Shown here in pieces: positions 38,138 through 46,508 of a stretch of DNA of 64,000 bases. The notes under the pieces were generated by a model, which had not been told where the DNA came from, did not search any database, and saw only the letters and a program-made list of their open reading frames with translations. The translations under genes and the position numbers were made by a program. Source of the DNA: Nitrospirota bacterium. Lineage in GTDB: Bacteria > Nitrospirota > Leptospirillia > Leptospirillales > Leptospirillaceae. Each line of letters begins with the position of its first letter. The first letter of the stretch is position 1. The DNA lies in assembly GCA_021810805.1 (NCBI GenBank), contig JAJZHW010000001.1, positions 241,159 through 305,158 of the forward strand. The letters are read 5' to 3'.

Positions 38138-40432
38138 ATGTCGACAAAAAAGGGGCGCCCCCTGACGAGGAGAGGCGCCCAAAGCGAACCGATCAAGGAA
38201 GATCATAGCACCGATCCAAGTGATTTCCTAGACCCTCAAGTTTCACCCGACGGAAAACGGCCCCCAAGAGAACCTCTGACGCCGGAGGCCCTGGGCCGAA
38301 TCGCCAAGACGCTCCCCAAGGGGCTGACGCCTTCCCACAAGGAAACTCTTCTTAAGTCGGGCCTCTCTGAAAAGGTCATCGCGGAGTCGGGTTACTTCTC
38401 CGTTTCCGCCGATGATATCAAGAAATTCAACCTCTCCTCGTCCCACGGCCCCGCCCTCGGGATGCCCTACCGGAACCGGGGCGGCCAGGTGGTGCAGGTT
38501 GACCTCCGGTTCGACGCTCCCATCCCCGACCCCGAACGCCCCGGAAAAAAGATCCGTTATTTAAGCCCCCCAGGGCTCCCCAAGGTTTGCGATTGGCCCC
38601 AACGGGAGCCATCGGAGGGAGACGCGATCTTCCTTGTCGAAGGCAAGAAGAAGTCCGACGCGGCCCGATCCCTGGGGCTCTTCGCCATTGCCCTCCCTGG
38701 TATTTATGGCCTCGGGAAGCGGGCCAAGGAAGCCCGGCGCGACTTCGAGGCATTCCCTTGGGAGGATCGGGAGATCGTCGTTGTCTTCGATACCGAGACG
38801 AAACCGAAGACGAAGGCCGCAGTCGAGAAGTCCCGGACGTTCACTTGCGAATACCTGGCCTCCCTCGGGGCCGTTCCGAAGGTTGCCACTCTCCCGGAGC
38901 CAGAAGGGCCGGATGGAAAGATGGGTCTTGATGATTTCTTCGTTCAGGGAGGAACGAAGGAAGACCTTTTCTCCCTGATTGAAGACCCGGCCCCGGACTG
39001 GAAGACGCGCCTCGTTCTCACCGATACCGGAGGCGTTCGGGTCAACGTCTTCAACCTTTCCCTCGTCCTCGCCAATGATCCCGACTTCGACAAATTCAAG
39101 AGAACCCGCTTCAACGACCTGACGAAGCGCCTGGAGCTTCCAGACGGAACCCCCATCGACACACCAACCTTGACCGAGCTCGCCGGAGATATTGAGGGGG
39201 CCTACAAAACTTCCCTTGTCCAAATTGACACCATTCAACGGGTTCTGGAACTTATCGGCGTGCAACGCCGATTCCACCCGATCCGGGACTGGCTCGAAGC
39301 CCTCCCGCCTTGGGACCGAACCCCCCGGATTGCGGGGTTTTTCCCGACGTACTACGGAGCCAAGGATTCCGTCTTCGTCCGGGCCGTGGGAAAGAATTTC
39401 ATGATCGCCACCGTTGCCCGAATCTTCTCTCCCGGCTGTAAACATGACCATGTTGTGGTCCTCGAAGGTCCCCAGGGGATCGGCAAGAGCACCTCAATTC
39501 AAACCCTCTTCGGGACCGAGTGGGCCACGACCGCAAGGGCCGACATTTCCTCGAAGGACTTCATCAGTGGGATTCTTGGCTTTTGGGCCATCGAGCTCTC
39601 GGAGCTTTCCTCTCTCCGTCGCTCCCAGGTCGAGTCGATCAAGGCCGCCATCAGCGCCACAGAAGACGACGTTCGCCTTCCTTATCGCCGGGACACGAAG
39701 CGATATCCTCGCCAATGCGTTTTTATTGCGTCCACCAATGAGGATTCCTACCTCCAGGACCGGACGGGAAACCGTCGCTTCTGGCCCATCCGGTGTTCGA
39801 GCGTCGATCTCGACGGCCTCGCTCGGGACCGGGAGCAACTCTTTGCCGAAGCCCTCTTCAGGTTCCGGGGCGGAGAGACTTGGTGGGTGGTTCCCGTCGA
39901 AGAGGCTCGACAAGAGCAGGAATCCCGCGTCCAGGTGGACGCCTGGGAAGAGCTCATCAGACCTTGGCTCCTGAACAAGTGGGAGGTGACCCCGAACGAA
40001 ATTTTTGAATATCTAGAGATCGATCGCTCCCGACGAGGGCATAGCGAATCAATCCGCTTGGGGATGGTCATGAGGGGGCTTGGGTGGGTGAAAAAGCGCG
40101 TCAGAAAGTCTCACGGGCTGGAATGGATTTTTGTTCCGGTCTCCAACACCGGAACAACACCGGAACACACCGGAACATCCAATGTTGACGGGTTTGTTCC
40201 AAGTGTTCCGGTCGAAAACACTCAACATTTTAAGGAGGAAAAAAACATTATCAATACGTGCACACATGATTTTATGTATATGGGGAAAGAGAAGGGCATT
40301 CAGACCGGAACACCGGAACAACCTAGTACTGACGGGCTGTTCCGATGTGTTCCGGACCTGTTCCGGTCTCCAACACCGGAACACCCCCCGAAGCCCACAA
40401 TCACCCTCACCCCGGAGGACTTCGAGGAATGA
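38138..40432 (+). CDS. Primase-like (DUF3854/TOPRIM-type) plus VapE-like P-loop helicase replication protein
   Basis: AIFLVEGKKKSDAARSLGLFAIALPGIYG (TOPRIM-like), HDHVVVLEGPQGIGKSTSIQTLFG (Walker A), RQCVFIASTNEDSYLQDRTGNRRFWPI (VapE family). Confidence 0.87.
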   Translation: MSTKKGRPLTRRGAQSEPIKEDHSTDPSDFLDPQVSPDGKRPPREPLTPEALGRIAKTLPKGLTPSHKETLLKSGLSEKVIAESGYFSVSADDIKKFNLSSSHGPALGMPYRNRGGQVVQVDLRFDAPIPDPERPGKKIRYLSPPGLPKVCDWPQREPSEGDAIFLVEGKKKSDAARSLGLFAIALPGIYGLGKRAKEARRDFEAFPWEDREIVVVFDTETKPKTKAAVEKSRTFTCEYLASLGAVPKVATLPEPEGPDGKMGLDDFFVQGGTKEDLFSLIEDPAPDWKTRLVLTDTGGVRVNVFNLSLVLANDPDFDKFKRTRFNDLTKRLELPDGTPIDTPTLTELAGDIEGAYKTSLVQIDTIQRVLELIGVQRRFHPIRDWLEALPPWDRTPRIAGFFPTYYGAKDSVFVRAVGKNFMIATVARIFSPGCKHDHVVVLEGPQGIGKSTSIQTLFGTEWATTARADISSKDFISGILGFWAIELSELSSLRRSQVESIKAAISATEDDVRLPYRRDTKRYPRQCVFIASTNEDSYLQDRTGNRRFWPIRCSSVDLDGLARDREQLFAEALFRFRGGETWWVVPVEEARQEQESRVQVDAWEELIRPWLLNKWEVTPNEIFEYLEIDRSRRGHSESIRLGMVMRGLGWVKKRVRKSHGLEWIFVPVSNTGTTPEHTGTSNVDGFVPSVPVENTQHFKEEKNIINTCTHDFMYMGKEKGIQTGTPEQPSTDGLFRCVPDLFRSPTPEHPPKPTITLTPEDFEE
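40132..40383. repeat. Iteron-like array: 12 GGAACA/TGTTCC hexamers in two clusters flanking an AT-rich tract
   Basis: Six copies in 40132-40209 and six in 40307-40383; longer words TTCCGGTCTCCAACACCGGAACA and TGACGGG...TGTTCC...TGTTCCGG recur in both clusters. Confidence 0.7.
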
Positions 40433-40866
40433 AAGCCTTGATTATCGAAGACTTCGCAACGAAGACGGGAAAGATTCTCAGGATTGGGGATGTGGTCGAG
40501 TCGGGAGACGGGGGGATCATTCACCGCCTTATACGGGGGGGGAGAGCCCGGCTCCTTCCCTCCGGGACGCACGGGGATGCCCCTTCCTGCCCCGATGAGG
40601 GGTCGAGTGAGGCTCCCCTACCCCGAGGGGATGAAACGCCCCTTCCGGCCCGGTTTAAGGCCGGGGATCGTGTCCGGTTCGTTTATAAGCGGGCTCTCGA
40701 CGCTCTGGAGGGCGTCGTCTTGGAGGCGAAGTGGCATCCCGCCCCGGTCAGTCGGTGGTGGTTCAGGGTCGAGACTGGAGGATCAAAAATTTGGACGAGC
40801 GAATCTCATGTCCAGGCCGCGCCCGGCGGTTCCGGGTCATCGAACAATGAAGGAGGTCACCAATGA
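40429..40866 (+). CDS. Hypothetical element protein
   Basis: ATG overlaps the stop of the replication gene; no family recognised. Confidence 0.55.
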   Translation: MKALIIEDFATKTGKILRIGDVVESGDGGIIHRLIRGGRARLLPSGTHGDAPSCPDEGSSEAPLPRGDETPLPARFKAGDRVRFVYKRALDALEGVVLEAKWHPAPVSRWWFRVETGGSKIWTSESHVQAAPGGSGSSNNEGGHQ

Positions 40867-41150
40867 AGCACGTCATTTTGAGTGAGGATCGAAACGGGAC
40901 CGGGACCATCGCCCGAGTCTGTCGGAGGCCTGATGGAAGCTATGCCGTCGAGCTCGTCGCGTACGACTTAATGGGGCGGTTGGGCGTCCAAACCATTATT
41001 GCCGATGGATGGTCCGTCGACCTTCTCCGCCACGCCCTGGTGGATTCGTGGGAATCGGAGTCCGACTTGATCGCCCGCGGGGGGGGCCGAGCGGGAGCGC
41101 GCCTGGCTCCAGACGCTCCCGGACGAAGAGGCGCGGGCCTTGGGAATTGA
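40863..41150 (+). CDS. Hypothetical element protein (95 aa)
   Basis: ATGA overlap with upstream ORF; AGGAGG upstream. Confidence 0.5.
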   Translation: MKHVILSEDRNGTGTIARVCRRPDGSYAVELVAYDLMGRLGVQTIIADGWSVDLLRHALVDSWESESDLIARGGGRAGARLAPDAPGRRGAGLGN

Positions 41151-41153
41151 AAA

Positions 41154-41231
41154 ATGATGTGGCTGGAGCAGGCGCTCTTTACTCTCGGGTTGATCGGATG
41201 GACGGCGGCATTTTGGGGGCGACGGATCTAG
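41154..41231 (+). CDS. Candidate 25-aa membrane micropeptide MMWLEQALFTLGLIGWTAAFWGRRI
   Basis: Starts 3 nt after the previous stop; single hydrophobic helix; absent from ORF track because of size. Confidence 0.3.
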   Translation: MMWLEQALFTLGLIGWTAAFWGRRI

Positions 41232-41347
41232 TCCCCCCGTCAAGAGGCTGACGGTTTACATAAGGTAACTTATTTGCGGTTTTCCAGGGGGGAATTCTCC
41301 CCCCGCCGAACCGGACGGAATCCGGGCATTGGATTGGAGGAGAAAAG

Positions 41348-41539
41348 ATGCGGCTTCTAAAAACTGAAACGGGGTTCAAGCTCGAAAACGGGGGGCGCTC
41401 CCTGGAGCTGACCAAGACCGACATGGCGAAGATCAGGGCGCGGGTGGCGGGCCTCCAGGCGTTGAACAGCAACGTCAGCCACGACAATGCGTATCGTCAA
41501 GTTCTCAGTGAAATCTTAACCGAAGGGAGTCACAAATGA
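41348..41539 (+). CDS. Small hypothetical element protein (63 aa)
   Basis: GGAGGAG SD upstream; coupled to next gene by ATGA overlap. Confidence 0.55.
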   Translation: MRLLKTETGFKLENGGRSLELTKTDMAKIRARVAGLQALNSNVSHDNAYRQVLSEILTEGSHK

Positions 41540-42096
41540 AAGCACAATTCGTCAAGACGCTTGGCAACGGAGAACCAAATCCCTACTTTGTAATCGCGCA
41601 GCGAGCTCTCGAAGAGATTGGCGGGGCCGGACGGCTCTCCCTCGAAGACCTCCGGGAGCGTTGCGGGAAGCCCCACATGGACATTCTCATTCCGGCGCTC
41701 AAGACGCTCATTGAATCCCAGGATGTTCTCAAGATCGTCGAAGGCGATAAGGTGTTTCTCGAGCTATTCACCCAAGATCGCGGCGAAGAACCGAGAGGCG
41801 CTCAATTGGTGCTAGAAACGTTGGTTCACTTCGGAATCTCTCCAAAACATGCCCAGGAGGTCCCGGTTCGCTTCGGGTCGATCATCAACCGGCTCACTGT
41901 TCCGGAGATCGAGGAGGCCGTCGAATGGCTCGTCGATCACAAGGTCATCGAGCGAGGCCGCGGGCATTCAGCTTTCAAGGCGGGTCCGCGTTGGAATGAG
42001 TTTGCAGGCGACATGCGGCCCTGGAGCATTTCCTTGGGGGCCGAGGGGGAATTTCTGAAAAGGCGCAGCTTGTCTCCAACCACGCAGGCCGACTAA
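41536..42096 (+). CDS. Hypothetical element protein (186 aa), possible wHTH segments
   Basis: Coupled ORF; GRLSLEDLRERCGKPHMDILIPALKTLIESQDVLKIVEGDKVFLELF. Confidence 0.55.
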   Translation: MKAQFVKTLGNGEPNPYFVIAQRALEEIGGAGRLSLEDLRERCGKPHMDILIPALKTLIESQDVLKIVEGDKVFLELFTQDRGEEPRGAQLVLETLVHFGISPKHAQEVPVRFGSIINRLTVPEIEEAVEWLVDHKVIERGRGHSAFKAGPRWNEFAGDMRPWSISLGAEGEFLKRRSLSPTTQAD

Positions 42097-42151
42097 GGGA
42101 GGGGGGGGCTTCCTCCTCCCATTGTTTCAGAATAGATCAGGTGGGAGTGGC

Positions 42152-42559
42152 ATGAAACATGCAATAATAATGCAAAATTCATGCGGTGGGGAAATACTTC
42201 AAAAAGGAGACGAAAAAATGGCATTAAGTGGGGATCACAACAAAATACAGGTGTCTACAGCCAAGCGGCTCCCCCCGAACGCGGGAAAAGGCCGGAAAAA
42301 AGGCGTTCCGAACAAGACAACCCGGACGTTGAGGGAGGCGCTTCTGGCCTCCTTCGAGACGCTCGGGGGCGAGGCATGGCTGGTTTCCCTTGCTGAATCC
42401 GACCCCAAGGCGTATGCGGGCCTTCTGGGTCGGCTGATTCCTTCAGAGGTCAGCGGCCACGTCCAAACGATAGGCACGAATCCAATTGTGCACCTCCACA
42501 TCTCCGACGACCCGACTATCCCGGAACCGGCCTTGACTGGTCGGTTCGGAGACCTCTGA
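42152..42559 (+). CDS. Phage/element small protein with KGRxKGxPNKxTR motif
   Basis: GKGRKKGVPNKTTRTLREALLASFETLGGEAWLVSLAESDPKAYAGLLGRLIP; alternative start 42218. Confidence 0.6.
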   Translation: MKHAIIMQNSCGGEILQKGDEKMALSGDHNKIQVSTAKRLPPNAGKGRKKGVPNKTTRTLREALLASFETLGGEAWLVSLAESDPKAYAGLLGRLIPSEVSGHVQTIGTNPIVHLHISDDPTIPEPALTGRFGDL

Positions 42560-42654
42560 CCCCCCGGCCTCTCCCCCCAGGGGGCCACATTCCCCCGCTC
42601 CACGTCCCGCCCCCATGCCCCTTGCCATCACGGAAGGGGCCTTCCTTTTCCATT

Positions 42655-42696
42655 GTCACTAGTGACGGCCCTCCCCTTACCTTAGTTACACGTCAC
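42655..42696. promoter_or_regulatory. Downstream palindrome pair GTCACTAGTGAC (42655-42666) and GTTACACGTCAC (42685-42696)
   Basis: Fits consensus GTYAC-NN-GTNAC shared with the upstream pair. Confidence 0.5.
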
Positions 42697-42935
42697 GGCA
42701 AGGCCATATAGCGCGCCCGCCCTTCCTCGTCGTCCGGCAGGCTCCGAATGAGGGCGAGGTCCGCTTCCTCGATCAGGTGAAGAATCGTCTCCCGTCGAGT
42801 CTTCCCCCAATGACGCATGAGGCGGTGGAGGGCCAGGTCGGCCCCGTCGTCGAGAACCACCGAGAGGCCCTTCCCCCCGTCGCCTTTCCTTTTCCGTCGA
42901 TACTGCGCCTGTCGTTCCTTGTTCGTCATCGCCAT
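42693..42935 (-). CDS. Small basic putative DNA-binding protein (80 aa)
   Basis: MTNKERQAQYRRKRK N-terminus; flanked by palindromic sites. Confidence 0.6.
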   Translation of the reverse strand: MAMTNKERQAQYRRKRKGDGGKGLSVVLDDGADLALHRLMRHWGKTRRETILHLIEEADLALIRSLPDDEEGRARYMALP

Positions 42936-42958
42936 GGTTTCCTCCGGGTCAAGGGTCT

Positions 42959-43004
42959 GTTACGCGTAACGGTCACGGAATGAGTCTATCATGTTACACG
43001 TAAC
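42959..43004. promoter_or_regulatory. Upstream operator-like palindromes GTTACGCGTAAC (42959-42970) and GTTACACGTAAC (42993-43004)
   Basis: 12-bp palindromes immediately upstream of the minus-strand gene start (42935). Confidence 0.6.
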
Positions 43005-43315
43005 AATCAAGGGAGGGGGGGGTGGAGTGAACGCCGGGTGTCAGGAATGCTAAGATGCTTGGAAGCGGAGGAATCCCCCCGTCTCTCGGGAGAATACTTT
43101 CCCTCCCTCCCGGCTTCTCGTGACTTCCGGCAACAGAAATCGGCATACGGCTCCCTATGTTTCGGTATTCCCTCCCTTGGTGGGGGAGACCTTTCGAGGA
43201 GGGAAGCGGCTAGCCCTGGGGGGCTTTCTGCGATTCTTTCCGAGGATCGGAGGGAGGGTGAAAGGGCAATGTCAGGTAACCAGATAACGGAGACGGGGGG
43301 GTAGCATTGAAGTAA

Positions 43316-43337
43316 TGGGGGTATCTTTGGGGGTATC
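43316..43337. promoter_or_regulatory. Right pair of integrase arm-type-like sites
   Basis: TGGGGGTATC at 43316-43325 and 43328-43337. Confidence 0.55.
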
Positions 43338-43398
43338 TTAAAAAACTAATAAATAAATATCACTCATTCATAGATATATAGTTGTATTGTTCGTTAGA

Positions 43399-43428
43399 CG
43401 CTCCGCCTACCATCCTATGATTTTTCAC
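43399..43428 (+). repeat. Right attachment repeat: CGCTCCGCCTACCATCCTATGATTTTTCAC
   Basis: Identical to 36233-36262. Confidence 0.93.
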
Positions 43429-43552
43429 TGTCCGACAACGTCCGATCAAGAATGAGAAACCGTCCTCAGCCAAGTTTCAGCACAAACACGCTCTAACGCG
43501 AAAGCTTTCGATGAGTTTGGTCCACCTAAGGTCCAAATCCTGAGGAGGTAAG

Positions 43553-44542
43553 ATGAAGTGTCTTGTCACCAGCGCCCGTCCCTATGACCGTGAGGCCCTC
43601 GACCAGGCCAACGAGGGACGCCATGAGTTGACCTATGTCGAGGCCTCCTTGAGCCGGGAGACGGCCGGGATGGCTCGGGGCTTTGCCGCGGTGTGCCCTT
43701 TTGTGGACGATTGCCTCGACTCGGAGATGATCGACGCACTTTTTCAGGGGGGAACCCGACTTCTGGCCCTTCGAAGCACCGGGTACAACCATGTGGATCT
43801 CTCTGCCGCCTCCCGCCATGGGATGGCCGTCATGCGGGTGAAGGAGTATTCTCCCCAGTCTGTGGCGGAGTTTGCCGTGGGGATGATGCTGACGCTCAAC
43901 CGCCGATTGCATCGGGCCTGGTCCCGGGTCCGGGACGGCAACTTTCTCCTCGACGGGCTCTTGGGTTTCGACATGTATGGAAAGACCGTGGGAATCGTGG
44001 GGACAGGGCGGATTGGATTGGCCCTGTCCCGGATACTGGCGGGAATGGGCTGCCGACTTCTGGGCTTCGACAGCCGGCCGAACCCCGACTGCGAAGCTCT
44101 CGGAATGGCCTATCTTCCCCTCGACGAACTCCTTCGACAGAGTCAGATCCTGAGCCTCCACCTTCCCTTGAGCGACTCCACCTTCCATCTGATGAATGCC
44201 GCCCGTCTGTCCCTTCTCCCTCGCGGGGCCATGGTCATCAACACCAGCCGGGGAGGGCTTGTGGAGACCTCCGCCCTGATCGCGGCGCTCAAGTCGGGGC
44301 AGGTGGGATACGCCGGACTCGATGTCTACGAAGCGGAAACCTCCCTCTACTTCCGGAACCACGGGGAGGAGGCCATCGCCGACGACAGCTTCGAGCGACT
44401 CCTCTCCTTCCCCAATGTCCTGGTGACGGGCCACCAGGCCTTCTTTACCCGGGAGGCGCTGGCCGTCATCGCCCAAACGACCATCACCAACCTCTCGGAT
44501 TTCGAGGCGGGACGATCAAACGAGAATGTTCTGACTCCATAG
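43553..44542 (+). CDS. D-isomer-specific 2-hydroxyacid dehydrogenase (D-lactate dehydrogenase-like)
   Basis: VGIVGTGRIGLALSRILAGMGCRLLGFD, VINTSRGGLVET, GLDVYEAE; AGGAGG SD. Confidence 0.93.
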   Translation: MKCLVTSARPYDREALDQANEGRHELTYVEASLSRETAGMARGFAAVCPFVDDCLDSEMIDALFQGGTRLLALRSTGYNHVDLSAASRHGMAVMRVKEYSPQSVAEFAVGMMLTLNRRLHRAWSRVRDGNFLLDGLLGFDMYGKTVGIVGTGRIGLALSRILAGMGCRLLGFDSRPNPDCEALGMAYLPLDELLRQSQILSLHLPLSDSTFHLMNAARLSLLPRGAMVINTSRGGLVETSALIAALKSGQVGYAGLDVYEAETSLYFRNHGEEAIADDSFERLLSFPNVLVTGHQAFFTREALAVIAQTTITNLSDFEAGRSNENVLTP

Positions 44543-44563
44543 TGTTTCTCTCCTGCATCCTAT

Positions 44564-45403
44564 TTATCTTGTTTTCCCCTCGCCGGAAATCCCGAGTGTT
44601 GCGGCAATGAGCCGGATCCCTTCCAGCGCGCCCATCGGAAGGGAAAGATCCTGAGCCCGGAAGGTATTCGGCTCCCGGGGGTTGAGGCGAAGGAGAGGAG
44701 ACCCCAGGGATTCTCCGAAATGCCGGACGGTGGGAACGGCGGTTCCGGCTCCGATCTCGATGACGATCAGGCGAGAACATGTTGCTTGCCATTCTTTCCA
44801 GCGGAGTGACTGTTCCCGGGTGCGTGCCGGATTCCAGCTCCCATCGCCAAACATGAGAATGTTGGGGCGGGCGAGGCCTCCGCAGGCGGGACAGCGGGGA
44901 AGATCCGAGAGAAGTCGGACCCGTTGGGTGTCGACCTCGGGGACAAGGCTGTCGGCGGACCAGAGCTGCCCCCGGCAGTCTTCGAGGCATTGCAGATGGT
45001 GGATCGATCCGTGGCACTCCAGGATCCTGTCCTCGGGGTATCCGGCTTTGCTAAACTGTCCATCGACATTGCTTGTGAAGACGAACATGCCCTGGGGAAC
45101 ATGGGAGGCCATTCGAAGGAGGAGTGAAAACCCTTCATGAGGCACTGTCTCCCGGTAAAGCCTGAGCCGATGGCCATAGAAACCCCATGCAAGAGGGGGA
45201 TCCTCTTTGAAGGTGCGGGGGGAAGCCACCACTTCGAAGGGCAGTCCGGCCTGGCCGAGGGCGGGGTAGGTCTTCCAGAACCCCTGAGTTCCCCGAAAGT
45301 CCGGGAGCCCTGAATCGATGCCCATTCCGGCTCCGGCCGTCAGGACGATCCCGTCGACATTCTCAAAAAGCGATCGGATCTTTTGAGGAGAGGGAAAAGG
45401 CAC
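44564..45403 (-). CDS. Sir2-family NAD-dependent protein deacylase-like protein
   Basis: VLTAGAGMGIDSGLPDFRGTQGFW, CxxC pairs, TSNVDGQFSKAGYPEDRILECHGSIHHLQC. Confidence 0.92.
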   Translation of the reverse strand: MPFPSPQKIRSLFENVDGIVLTAGAGMGIDSGLPDFRGTQGFWKTYPALGQAGLPFEVVASPRTFKEDPPLAWGFYGHRLRLYRETVPHEGFSLLLRMASHVPQGMFVFTSNVDGQFSKAGYPEDRILECHGSIHHLQCLEDCRGQLWSADSLVPEVDTQRVRLLSDLPRCPACGGLARPNILMFGDGSWNPARTREQSLRWKEWQATCSRLIVIEIGAGTAVPTVRHFGESLGSPLLRLNPREPNTFRAQDLSLPMGALEGIRLIAATLGISGEGKTR

Positions 45404-45674
45404 ATGGGCTCCTTATGGTCCGGAGATGTTTTGGGGATGTATTCTTTCCCCTTCCCGGAGAGAGGTCAGAGGGGCTGAAGGGGGTCCGCCGGAGTTCCCC
45501 GCTCAGATTGTCATCTGCCGAAAAAAGAGAGAAAGATTCTATGTCCTGTTGTTTTATCGTGGGGCCCTGGGGAAAGCAATCCGGTTCGACTCTCGAGGCC
45601 AGGCTCTGCGTCTCGTCCCGGGAAAGTGTGATGGGTGGTTGATAGGGAAGCGTCATGAAGGAGGGAAGGCTGGA

Positions 45675-46508
45675 ATGGAAAAGGCCGACATGCACCGTCG
45701 GGGGATTCGCCACGGCTGGGAACGGGCGGCCCCCTCTTACAGAGAGGGCTTCGGCCGGGCCTTGGCGGAAATCTCTCAATCTCTGGCGAGGATGCTTCCC
45801 TCGCCCCTTCCTGGCCCGGTTCTCGACCTGGCCTGCGGTCCGGGGACGGCCATGGCGGAGGTCGATCGACATCATGGTCCCGCCCTGGCGGTGGGATGCG
45901 ACTTTTCTCACGTCATGGCCGGCTTTGCCCGAAAGGCTGTCGTGACGGGCCACGGTGTGGTGGCCGACCAGGATCGTCTCCCCTTTGCTCCCGGAACCTT
46001 CGGGACGGTGGTCTCCTCCATGGGGACCATCTTCTCTCGGGATCCCGAAGGGCAGATTCGGAACATTTCCCGGATTCTCAAAGTGGAAGGTCACTTTGCC
46101 TTCTCCGCCTGGGGGGAACCCCATGAAACCGCTCTCGGGGAGGTCTCCCGAAGAATTGTCAGCTTGTGGCCTCATCCTTTGGGCCAGAGCCTGCCTCCTC
46201 TGGAGACGCCCTATTCCCGGGGGGAGAGTCCGTGGCTTTTTCAGGCGGCACGCCAGGCCAATCTTTCTGTTCGCTCTGTGTGTTCCCATTGGCTCGTCTT
46301 CCGCTTTGCCGACAGGATGACGGCAGCGCAGGCTCTTGCCGGGACAGGCCGGCTGGCGCTTCTCACCGAAGGCGACCCGTCAAGGGAGCGGGAACTTCTC
46401 GATCTGGCCATGGAGGCCTTTCGCCCCCATGAGGATCCCCGGACCGGACGGGTGGAGCTCTCGAACCGATACCACCTTTTTCATCTTGTCCGAACGGTTC
46501 TCCGGTGA
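45675..46508 (+). CDS. Class I SAM-dependent methyltransferase
   Basis: VLDLACGPGTAMAEVDR; LPFAPGTFGTVVS. Confidence 0.88.
   Translation: MEKADMHRRGIRHGWERAAPSYREGFGRALAEISQSLARMLPSPLPGPVLDLACGPGTAMAEVDRHHGPALAVGCDFSHVMAGFARKAVVTGHGVVADQDRLPFAPGTFGTVVSSMGTIFSRDPEGQIRNISRILKVEGHFAFSAWGEPHETALGEVSRRIVSLWPHPLGQSLPPLETPYSRGESPWLFQAARQANLSVRSVCSHWLVFRFADRMTAAQALAGTGRLALLTEGDPSRERELLDLAMEAFRPHEDPRTGRVELSNRYHLFHLVRTVLR

Larger units (their letters stand above)
36233..43428 (+). mobile_element. tRNA-Val-integrated 7.2 kb element (P4-like satellite or mini integrative element)
   Basis: 30-bp perfect direct repeat at both ends, adjacent P4-type integrase, AlpA, primase/VapE-like gene; flanking host genes on both sides. 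Confidence 0.88.

Noticed and set aside
43038-43304. 88-aa plus-strand ORF near the element right end
   Set aside because: No family, weak coding character, no clear SD; kept out of the feature list.
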